Shown here piece by piece: positions 1-5,175 of a stretch of DNA of 6,990 nt. The notes beneath the pieces were generated by a model. The model made no database searches. It worked only from the letters and a program-made list of their open reading frames with translations, and was not told the DNA's origin. The position numbers were made by a program, and so were the translations under genes. Origin of the DNA: CAYXPG01 sp964564845. Lineage in GTDB: Bacteria; Planctomycetota; Phycisphaerae; Sedimentisphaerales; Anaerobacaceae. The first letter of the stretch is position 1; each line of letters begins with the position of its first letter. The stretch is taken from the NCBI GenBank assembly GCA_964564845.1, contig CAZMCN010000109.1, forward strand, positions 1-6,990, given 5' to 3'.

Positions 1-799
1 CCAGAAACCACAGAACAAGTTCCACGCAGAATACACTTGCCGCAATGAAAAGGAACAATAGACCCACCGGCAGGAAAAACTTCATTGGTTTTATGGAGAT
101 GATGACCATCAGAAGCTGCGGGAGGACCTTGAAAGGGTATTTTGTTGAAATGAAGCTGTCTCCGGCAGTTCTCCTGCGGAATGATACCGGCACATGCGCA
201 AATCTCATTCCCTGATGATATGCATCGAGCAGGATTTGCTGGGTATAGTTGTAATCGCCCGGCAGATTGAATACCTCAAGATAATCGCGGTTCACCGCAA
301 GAATCCCCGGCTGGCTGTCTTTTAACGGCCATTTGGTCAGCATGCTCATCAGCCCGGTGAAGACTTTGTTGCCGAGCTTTCTTGCCAGCGGCATTTTGTA
401 TTCGATTCGTCCGAACCGGTTTCCATAAACGATGTCTGCTTCGTCGTTTAAGATTGGGTCAATCAGGGCGATAATGTCATTCGGGTCGTGCTGCAGGTCG
501 GCGTCGAATTTGACGGCAATATCGGCTCGGTCTCTTCGAGCCGCGAAAAGGCCGCTTCGAACTGCCGCACCCAGTCCGGTATTGACTTTATGCCTGATTA
601 CTCTGTCGGCTCCGCCCTGGCGGGCAAGGCGATTGGTGTTATCCGTTGAGCCGTCATCTACCACATAAATCAGGAGCTTGAAACCCGCCTTTTCGACGTC
701 CGGCCTAATCTCTTTAAGAGCGTTTACGGCGTTTTTTATGGTCTGTTCTTCGTTGTATGCCGGTATAACCACGACGAGTTTTTTAGACGGCTCTTCCAT
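1..799 (-). CDS. Family 2 glycosyltransferase, DPM1/GtrB-like (3' end cut by window edge)
   Basis: My reading of the minus strand from the ATG at 797-799 gives 266 residues without a stop before the left edge, so the C-terminus is missing. It opens with the GT2 Rossmann signature VVIPAYNEE (residues 10-18), then VVDDGSTDNT (46-55), the NTGLGAAVRSG helix (73-83) and a DxD metal-binding motif in FDADLQHDP (98-106). GNRFG (126-130) and DSQPG (161-165) match polyprenyl-phosphate glycosyltransferases. From about residue 241 a hydrophobic segment begins, as in DPM/GtrB/ArnC-type enzymes that have C-terminal membrane helices. The likely role is transfer of a sugar from a nucleotide donor to undecaprenyl or dolichyl phosphate at the inner face of the membrane; the sugar cannot be read. 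An in-frame TGA lies three codons before this ATG, which fixes the earliest start. No clear Shine-Dalgarno is seen. It follows the Nfu gene by 47 bp and probably shares its transcript. Confidence 0.93.
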   Translation of the reverse strand, partial: MEEPSKKLVVVIPAYNEEQTIKNAVNALKEIRPDVEKAGFKLLIYVVDDGSTDNTNRLARQGGADRVIRHKVNTGLGAAVRSGLFAARRDRADIAVKFDADLQHDPNDIIALIDPILNDEADIVYGNRFGRIEYKMPLARKLGNKVFTGLMSMLTKWPLKDSQPGILAVNRDYLEVFNLPGDYNYTQQILLDAYHQGMRFAHVPVSFRRRTAGDSFISTKYPFKVLPQLLMVIISIKPMKFFLPVGLLFLFIAASVFCVELVLWFL

Positions 800-846
800 C
801 GTTTTTCAGGCCCGATTGCAGTTCAAAAGCTATTAAGGTTTGTTTC

Positions 847-1113
847 TTAGTCCACTGCGATGACTTCTTTGACTTCCGGGACACTTTGTTTCAGCATTTG
901 TTCAACAACCTGCTTTAGCGTCATTTGTGCGCCGGGGCAGCCGCTGCAGGCGCCCTGCAGGCGTACTTTGACGTTGTTTTCTTCGTCTGTGCCTACCAGT
1001 TCTATATCGCCACCGTGACTTTGCAGACCTGGGCGGATGGCCTCTATTACGTTTTTAACCTTTTCTTCGAAGGTGTCCTGCTTGGTTTCGCTGCAGCCAC
1101 ATTCTTCACACAT
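847..1113 (-). CDS. Small Nfu-type (NifU C-terminal domain) iron-sulfur scaffold/carrier protein
   Basis: The 88-residue protein is almost entirely one Nfu domain: an amphipathic start (about 15-30), the HGGDIELV segment (33-40), and the cluster-binding loop ACSGCPGAQ (55-63) with the CxxC cysteines C56 and C59. Nfu proteins use this CxxC, as a homodimer, to hold a transient 4Fe-4S (or 2Fe-2S) cluster and pass it to apo-enzymes in the cytoplasm. There is no A-type domain as in E. coli NfuA and no NifU N-terminal scaffold, so this is the minimal stand-alone form. The N-terminus MCEECGC is unusual for the family: C2, C5 and C7 form a CxxCGC like the nickel site of HypB. The start is supported by AGGAG (complement of 1121-1125) seven bases upstream. 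It is the first gene of a leftward pair with the glycosyltransferase. No isc or suf genes are in view. Confidence 0.94.
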   Translation of the reverse strand: MCEECGCSETKQDTFEEKVKNVIEAIRPGLQSHGGDIELVGTDEENNVKVRLQGACSGCPGAQMTLKQVVEQMLKQSVPEVKEVIAVD

Positions 1114-1145
1114 AACAAATCTCCTGAAATTTATTTTACAATACC

Positions 1146-1151
1146 ATTATA
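1146..1151 (-). promoter_or_regulatory. Candidate sigma70 -10 box for the Nfu gene
   Basis: Read on the minus strand, the sequence is a perfect TATAAT, placing the transcription start near 1139 and giving a leader of about 26 nt that contains the AGGAG ribosome site. At 16-18 bp spacing no good -35 hexamer is present, so the promoter may be weak or activator-dependent. Confidence 0.5.
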
Positions 1152-1260
1152 GCGGTAAATCGCCCAGAAGCCAGTTGTTTTTTGCAATTTTCGGGCAGCT
1201 TGATTATCATCCGGTTGCCGACAAAGGCAAAAGTGCGTTTTTACCGAGCTTTGAAACTAA

Positions 1261-1290
1261 TTGACAGTTGCTGCTGGTTTGCTGTATAAA
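1261..1290 (+). promoter_or_regulatory. Sigma70-type promoter for the DUF819 gene
   Basis: A perfect -35 TTGACA (1261-1266) is followed after 18 bp by TATAAA (1285-1290, one mismatch to TATAAT). The predicted start of transcription is near 1297, leaving a 5' leader of about 53 nt before the ATG at 1350. It diverges from the Nfu promoter about 110 bp away. Confidence 0.75.
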
Positions 1291-1349
1291 CCTGTTTCTC
1301 ATAAGTCGCTGTTCAGTAAGACAAAAGCCGTTCATCAGGATTTGACAGT

Positions 1350-2516
1350 ATGGTTAAAGACCCGTTTGGTTTATTGGTTGTTTTTTCCGGCATAGTGCTT
1401 TTGGCCCTTTTTTTAGGCAGGAAGTTTACTTTTGCCCGGAAATTATCGCCGGTTATTCTTATTCTTACAATAAGCGCTGTTTTTTCCAATCTGGGAATCG
1501 TTTCTGATGAAGCGAATTTTTGCGGCCGGGTGATAGATTTTGCAGTGCCTTTTGCGGTCTGTCTGGTATTGTTCAAGGTAAAGCTTTCCGAATTTAAGTA
1601 CACCGGCCTTGCTATGTTTGTCGCCTTTGCTGTTGCCAGTATGGGCACGCTGATAGGCGTTGTTCTGGCGACCATATCGCTTAATCCGTTTTTGGAAAAA
1701 CTCATTGGGCCGGATGGCTGGAAACTCGCAGGACCTTTTGCCGGAACTTATATAGGCGGAAGCTTGAATTTTTTCGCCCTGTGGGAAGGCCTTGATATAG
1801 GAAACCCCGACCTCTTTGCGGCCGCCAATGCGGTGGACAATCTCATCGCTTTTCCTGCCTTTTTGTTTTTGCTGACGGTGCCGGAAATGCTCATGCGGTT
1901 TTATCCGGAAGCTAAAATATGGAAAACATCACAGCTTGACCTTTCCGAATACGACCAGCAGTCGAAGCCGACTCAAATGAGGGTTTTTGATATTGCCGCC
2001 CTGTCTTTTATGGCTTTGGTGGTAATGTTTGTCAGCGGATGGATAAAAGACGGGCTTCTTGCTGAATATATGCCCAAATTGCCGACGATTCTTTTGATTA
2101 CAACTTTTGCCTTAATTATAGCACAGTTTAAGTTCACGTCGAGACTGGAAGGTGCAATGGAACTGGGCAATCTTTGCTTTTATATGTTTTTTGTCGCCGT
2201 GGGAATAAGAATAGATGTTAAAAGTGCTTTGCTGCTCGCCCCGGTCCTTTTTATTTTTGCCGGCGTTCTTATTGCAGCACATCTTTTATTTGTCTTTGGC
2301 ATGGGGCGGCTTTTGCGCCTGGACTCGAGAGTATTGGCGGTGGCCTCTATAGCCGCAAAAAGTGGACCGGCCTCGGTTATGGCGATCACCACTGTGAAAA
2401 AATGGAAGCACCTGATGCTGCCAGGGATTTCCGTTGCACTTTTGGGATATGCCGTCGGCAACTATCTCGGTTTCGGCATCGCTTATTTGCTGAAATTTAT
2501 TTTAGGAGCAGGTTAG
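1350..2516 (+). CDS. DUF819 family multi-pass membrane protein (YjcL-like)
   Basis: The 388-residue protein is strongly hydrophobic, with roughly ten or more predicted membrane segments (for example about 7-23, 35-50, 61-75, 86-108). The central GTYIGGSLNF (132-141) followed by AAANAVDN (157-164) is the hallmark of the DUF819 family (Pfam PF05684, B. subtilis YjcL). The late segment AAKSGPASVMA, then KKWKHLMLPGISVALLGYA and VGNYLGF, matches the family C-terminus. The overall look, with Gly-rich broken helices repeated in two halves, suggests a secondary transporter, but I know of no established substrate. The length is normal for the family. The ATG start has AGGA (1337-1340) nine bases upstream. 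It appears to be transcribed alone from the promoter at 1261-1290. There is no sequence-level link to the c-di-AMP genes downstream beyond position. Confidence 0.9.
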   Translation: MVKDPFGLLVVFSGIVLLALFLGRKFTFARKLSPVILILTISAVFSNLGIVSDEANFCGRVIDFAVPFAVCLVLFKVKLSEFKYTGLAMFVAFAVASMGTLIGVVLATISLNPFLEKLIGPDGWKLAGPFAGTYIGGSLNFFALWEGLDIGNPDLFAAANAVDNLIAFPAFLFLLTVPEMLMRFYPEAKIWKTSQLDLSEYDQQSKPTQMRVFDIAALSFMALVVMFVSGWIKDGLLAEYMPKLPTILLITTFALIIAQFKFTSRLEGAMELGNLCFYMFFVAVGIRIDVKSALLLAPVLFIFAGVLIAAHLLFVFGMGRLLRLDSRVLAVASIAAKSGPASVMAITTVKKWKHLMLPGISVALLGYAVGNYLGFGIAYLLKFILGAG

Positions 2517-2556
2517 GCCGTTAGCGGCTTTCTGCTGAAAAAAAGCAGAACCTGCC
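2517..2556 (+). terminator. Weak hairpins just after the DUF819 stop codon, possible terminator
   Basis: Directly after the TAG stop lies GCCG-ttag-CGGC (2517-2528), then TTCTGCT (2530-2536) and AGCAGAA (2544-2550) around an A-rich loop. GGC/GCC (2526-2528, 2554-2556) can extend the second stem. The two hairpins share bases and compete. No U-run follows, so intrinsic termination is doubtful, and this may be only an mRNA 3'-end structure. Confidence 0.3.
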
Positions 2557-2753
2557 AATCCAAAGAACCGCCCTGCTCTTGCAACGGGAATGTTTGTAAT
2601 GGTTTAGGTTGCTCAAGTCAGCCATTGCCGGCTCATCCGGTTTTTCTCTTATTGGGTTTGTTAAATGGCCTTAATGAAGCGGTAAGTACCTGTCTCCACA
2701 GGGACTTATCGCAGAAAAGCTTTGGAAAGACCTGCAGTTTGAGCATTTTTGCT
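2557..2753. other. Non-coding stretch between the DUF819 gene and the cda operon promoter
   Basis: This is the middle of a 367-bp gap (2517-2883). I see no convincing gene. Short open frames here lack a ribosome site, start with TTG or run opposite to the promoter, and show no family resemblance. The only clear structure is the inverted repeat at 2679-2712, listed separately. The right end leads into the promoter at 2754-2782. Confidence 0.6.
2679..2712. repeat. 15-bp near-perfect inverted repeat with 4-nt loop
   Basis: Arm GCGGTAAGTACCTGT (2679-2693) pairs with ACAGGGACTTATCGC (2698-2712) around the loop CTCC, with one A-G mismatch and one G-U pair if read as RNA. No T-run follows on either strand, so it is not a standard terminator. 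It ends about 40 bp upstream of the -35 box of the cda operon promoter. It could be an operator, a dispersed palindromic repeat, or the stem of a small RNA; the sequence alone does not decide. Confidence 0.7.
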
Positions 2754-2782
2754 TTGACAGTGCCTGGGCGGGTTGATATAAT
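2754..2782 (+). promoter_or_regulatory. Full-consensus sigma70 promoter with extended -10 for the lipoprotein-cdaA-cdaR unit
   Basis: TTGACA (2754-2759), a 17-bp spacer, and TATAAT (2777-2782) match both hexamers exactly. A TGA just before the -10 (2774-2776) supplies the extended -10 TGn element. Transcription should start near 2789, giving a leader of about 95 nt before the ATG at 2884. A promoter this close to consensus suggests high constitutive output unless a repressor or the leader limits it. Confidence 0.88.
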
Positions 2783-2819
2783 AAATATAAAGATTCCAGT
2801 ACCTTTATATGAAAATGGT

Positions 2820-2856
2820 TGAAGCCGGTTGCGAAAGAGAACCCCGATGGGCTTCA
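2820..2856 (+). promoter_or_regulatory. Folded 5' leader of the cda operon mRNA
   Basis: Within the predicted leader, TGAAGCC (2820-2826) pairs perfectly with GGCTTCA (2850-2856). Inside, GGTT (2827-2830) pairs with AACC (2840-2843), with a loop containing GCGAAAG that could form a C-GAAA-G capped tetraloop. CCGATG (2844-2849) is left unpaired. The fold ends about 16 nt before the AGGGGA ribosome site. It does not match a riboswitch class I can name. It may be only a stabilising stem. Confidence 0.45.
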
Positions 2857-2883
2857 TAAGATAGGATAAAAAGGGGAAGACTG

Positions 2884-3135
2884 ATGAGAAACTCGATAGC
2901 AGGTGCGAGATTTTCTGCTCGATGCTCGAAGTGGGTTTTGGCCTTCGTTTTGTGTTTGTTGGCTGTTGTTATGTTTGGCTGCAAATGTTATGACCAGCCC
3001 GGTGAAACTCTGGCCGAGGGAAGAAGAAGGCATATTCGCACCAATCGTATTCGGAGCCAGCAGTTGATGCAGGACCTGGACGCTGCCCTGTTGCTGGATA
3101 GGCCGAGTAAATTGACTGATAAGAGAATACGCTGA
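2884..3135 (+). CDS. Small predicted lipoprotein, first gene of the cda operon
   Basis: The 83-residue protein has a basic N-terminus (R2, R9, R13, K16), a hydrophobic stretch from about 17 to 31, and MFGC (30-33), an imperfect lipobox with Gly at -1 and Cys33 as the lipidated residue. The expected product is therefore a membrane-anchored lipoprotein of about 51 residues. The mature part starts CKC, is rich in Arg, and ends in an apparently helical segment, with LLLDRPSKLTDKRIR at the C-terminus. I do not recognise a named family; similar short lipoproteins with an LDRPS-like tail may occur in Planctomycetes (recollection, not searched). The ATG has AGGGGA (2872-2877) six bases upstream, well placed behind the strong promoter. 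It lies 94 bp before cdaA on the same strand and is probably co-transcribed with it. Function unknown; a role on the outer face with the CdaR-like protein is conjecture. Confidence 0.75.
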   Translation: MRNSIAGARFSARCSKWVLAFVLCLLAVVMFGCKCYDQPGETLAEGRRRHIRTNRIRSQQLMQDLDAALLLDRPSKLTDKRIR

Positions 3136-3158
3136 TAAGTCGGATTTACAAAGGGGGC

Positions 3159-3185
3159 CCCAAAACGCGATGGTTCGCGTTTGGG
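3159..3185 (+). promoter_or_regulatory. Hairpin between the lipoprotein gene and cdaA
   Basis: CCCAAA (3159-3164) and CGCGA (3166-3170) pair with TCGCG (3175-3179) and TTTGGG (3180-3185) around a TGGT loop, giving 11 pairs with one bulged A. The run GGGGCCCC (3154-3161) overlaps its base and could form a competing pairing. No U-run follows, so a classic terminator is unlikely. It sits about 44 nt before the GTG of cdaA and could affect read-through, mRNA processing or differential expression within the operon. Confidence 0.5.
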
Positions 3186-3216
3186 AAACCCTAACAGAGT
3201 ACCACATACACAAAAA

Positions 3217-3221
3217 AAGGA
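3217..3221 (+). promoter_or_regulatory. Ribosome binding site that sets the GTG start of cdaA
   Basis: AAGGA preceded by an A-run lies eight bases before GTG at 3230-3232. This supports GTG as the true start, consistent with the protein then beginning in the usual place ahead of the first CdaA membrane helix. Confidence 0.7.
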
Positions 3222-3229
3222 TTTGATTT

Positions 3230-4147
3230 GTGGAAACACTCATCGACTATTTCATCCGAGTAGCGCAGTATCGGTGGTGGGAAGTCGCTATTGAGTTGAT
3301 TCTAATCGGGCTTGTAGTTTACTGGGCGGTGGATTTCCTCGAAGGCACGCGCGGCGAAAGACTCTTCCGCGGGGTTGTCTTCGTGCTTATTTTTGTCGTT
3401 CTCATCTTGAATCTTGTTGTTGAAAAATTCGGCTTCGAACGACTTCAATATCTTTTCAAAGGTTTTTTGATTTTCGTTTTGATTATTACCGTGGCAGCCT
3501 TTCAGCCGGAGGTCAGAAGAGCTCTTATACGAATAGGACGCCCAAGATTCCTTACCGGCTCCGAGAAGCACTTCTCAAGAACAATAGAGGAAATAATCGC
3601 CGCGGTAACCCAGCTTTCCGCAGAAAGAATCGGAGCAATTATTGTTATTGAGCAGCAGGTAGCGCTCGGAGAGTTTATAGAAACAGGTGTTCGAATCGAT
3701 GCCATGGTTACTTCTGAACTAATTAGAACCATATTTCAGCCCGGCAGCGCCCTTCATGATATGGCCGTTATCATACGAGCCGACAGGCTGGTGGCGGCAA
3801 GGGTGCAGTTGCCCCTGACTGAGGCCGCAGCGCAAGAGAGAACAGGAGCCCAGCTGGGCTCACGGCACCGCGCCGCTATGGGTATAACCGCAGGTTCAGA
3901 CGCTATCTGTCTGGTCGTCAGTGAGGAAACGGGCGGCGTTTCAATTGCCCACAGTGGTAAGCTCACCCGAAGGGTAACAGCAAATCAACTTCGGGCACAT
4001 CTGACCGGAACAATCGAAAAAACGACGACGTCTGTTTTTGCAGCTCTTATTGAGAAATTCCGAATCAGCCGGAGGCTGACTGAAAAAGAAACTGATGTTG
4101 CACATAAACCACAGCAGACGAATCCTGCCGGTCAAAAGAATAGATAA
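3230..4147 (+). CDS. cdaA: CdaA-type diadenylate cyclase (c-di-AMP synthase) with altered DGA motif
   Basis: The 305-residue protein has the CdaA layout: three membrane helices (about 19-36, 47-64, 75-91), the FQPEVRRAL linker (91-99), then a DisA_N/DAC domain (about 115-265). CdaA condenses two ATP into cyclic di-AMP at the inner membrane face, as a dimer of facing DAC domains. Visible motifs are GSALHDMAVII (172-182), where the family reads LHDGAVII, the nucleotide-binding GSRHRAA (210-216) with the RHR motif at 212-214, and SEETGGVS (231-238). Asp177 is kept but the following Gly is Met178 (codon ATG at 3761-3763). The LPLT-to-GSRHR linker is about three residues longer than in Listeria CdaA (from memory). 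A polar tail of about 40 residues follows the domain. The start is GTG with AAGGA upstream. The CdaR-like gene begins 20 bp after the stop. Family assignment is firm; full activity is not assured because of the motif change. Confidence 0.95.
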   Translation: METLIDYFIRVAQYRWWEVAIELILIGLVVYWAVDFLEGTRGERLFRGVVFVLIFVVLILNLVVEKFGFERLQYLFKGFLIFVLIITVAAFQPEVRRALIRIGRPRFLTGSEKHFSRTIEEIIAAVTQLSAERIGAIIVIEQQVALGEFIETGVRIDAMVTSELIRTIFQPGSALHDMAVIIRADRLVAARVQLPLTEAAAQERTGAQLGSRHRAAMGITAGSDAICLVVSEETGGVSIAHSGKLTRRVTANQLRAHLTGTIEKTTTSVFAALIEKFRISRRLTEKETDVAHKPQQTNPAGQKNR

Positions 4148-4167
4148 GGTAAGGTAGACGGGTAAAT

Positions 4168-5175
4168 ATGACAGGAAAAATTAAATATGGCAAAATACTG
4201 ATTGTTACATTCCTGACAATCCTGCTCTGGGTATGGGTGGACCTTGAACTTGATGAGCAATTGCCCGACAAACCTGCTGTAGTTGTTGTAGACCAGTCCG
4301 TAAATCCAAAACTCTGGGTGAGCTTCGGAGCCGAATCCTCTACCGAGGCCGATATCAAAGTGACGCTTTCCGGCCCTCACGCCGCTATCGCAGCCTTGAA
4401 CAGAAAATTAAAAGAAGGCGAAAAAATAAGGTTTGACTTTGACGCAGCCCAGGAAAAAATGGAGGAACCCGACAGTTATCCCTTGAACCTGTTGCCCTTC
4501 CTTCAGAAAGACAGGGTAATAAAACGCCTTGGCCTTAAAGTCAAATCCTGTGAGCCGGATAAAATTACGGTCAAGGTCGAGAGGCTCGTTGAAAAAAAAC
4601 TGGCCGTAAGGTGTGTCGATGGGACTATGACCCCCATAAAAGCAAATGTAGTCCCGGACAAGGTTAATGCCTTTGTTCCGGAAGACTGGGTCGGCAGCGC
4701 AACAGTTCAACTGGCACAGTTTGAAATCGACCAGGCGATGAGCGCCCCTGTTTTCAAAAGACCTTATGTCGAGCTTGTGTCCGGCCAGATACGTCCCCTT
4801 GATGAAACTGTAAAAATCTCAACGCCGCCGGGGAAGGACCAGCTTGAAGAGTACCTCCTGCCCGGTACGCTCGCAATCGCCTTAAGTCCCGTCCTCATTG
4901 GAAAGTATAACGTCGAAGTAAAAAATCTCAGTGACCTTATAAGTGCCATTGCCATAAAGGCAACCGCCGAGGCCAAACAGGCCTATGGGAATATGCGGTA
5001 TCAGGTGATTCTCGAGATTGACGATGAGGACAAAAATATCACCGCCGAGCAGTCCAGAAAGGTTATTTACAACTTTCCTGAAGAGTATGTTCGCAAAGGC
5101 GAAATCATCCTCAATCAGAGCGAGGCGCAGGCACGATTTAACCTGACCCCTATATCTTCTCCGCGGACTCCTTAG
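4168..5175 (+). CDS. cdaR: YbbR/CdaR-like membrane-anchored protein, predicted partner of CdaA
   Basis: The 335-residue protein has one N-terminal membrane helix (about 10-25, with the typical LLWVWVD exit) and a long polar remainder expected outside the cytoplasm. The first beta-rich repeat ends in PDKITVKVERLVEKKLAV (130-147), and KVTLSGPHAAI (64-74) matches the v.v.GP core of YbbR domains. A second, looser repeat runs to about 220, and the last third is less clear. B. subtilis CdaR has four YbbR repeats and about 480 residues, so this is a shorter version. CdaR proteins bind CdaA at the membrane and modulate c-di-AMP production. Position 20 bp after cdaA on the same strand supports the assignment. 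The ribosome site is weak (AAGG at 4151-4154, thirteen bases upstream), which hints at translation aided by cdaA. No glmM follows; the 3' end runs into the convergent cstA gene. Confidence 0.85.
   Translation: MTGKIKYGKILIVTFLTILLWVWVDLELDEQLPDKPAVVVVDQSVNPKLWVSFGAESSTEADIKVTLSGPHAAIAALNRKLKEGEKIRFDFDAAQEKMEEPDSYPLNLLPFLQKDRVIKRLGLKVKSCEPDKITVKVERLVEKKLAVRCVDGTMTPIKANVVPDKVNAFVPEDWVGSATVQLAQFEIDQAMSAPVFKRPYVELVSGQIRPLDETVKISTPPGKDQLEEYLLPGTLAIALSPVLIGKYNVEVKNLSDLISAIAIKATAEAKQAYGNMRYQVILEIDDEDKNITAEQSRKVIYNFPEEYVRKGEIILNQSEAQARFNLTPISSPRTP

Noticed and set aside
2625..2857. Short open frames on both strands in the gap before the cda operon
   Set aside because: They start at TTG or face away from the promoter, have no ribosome site, overlap the promoter and leader, and their composition looks random.
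2789..2883. Known c-di-AMP (ydaO) riboswitch in front of the cda operon
   Set aside because: The leader is too short and lacks the conserved ydaO-class sequence blocks; only a small generic fold is seen.
2881..2896. CTGATGAGAAAC resembling a hammerhead ribozyme core
   Set aside because: The CUGAUGA and GAAA elements are directly adjacent with no stem II between them, and the ATG here is the lipoprotein start.
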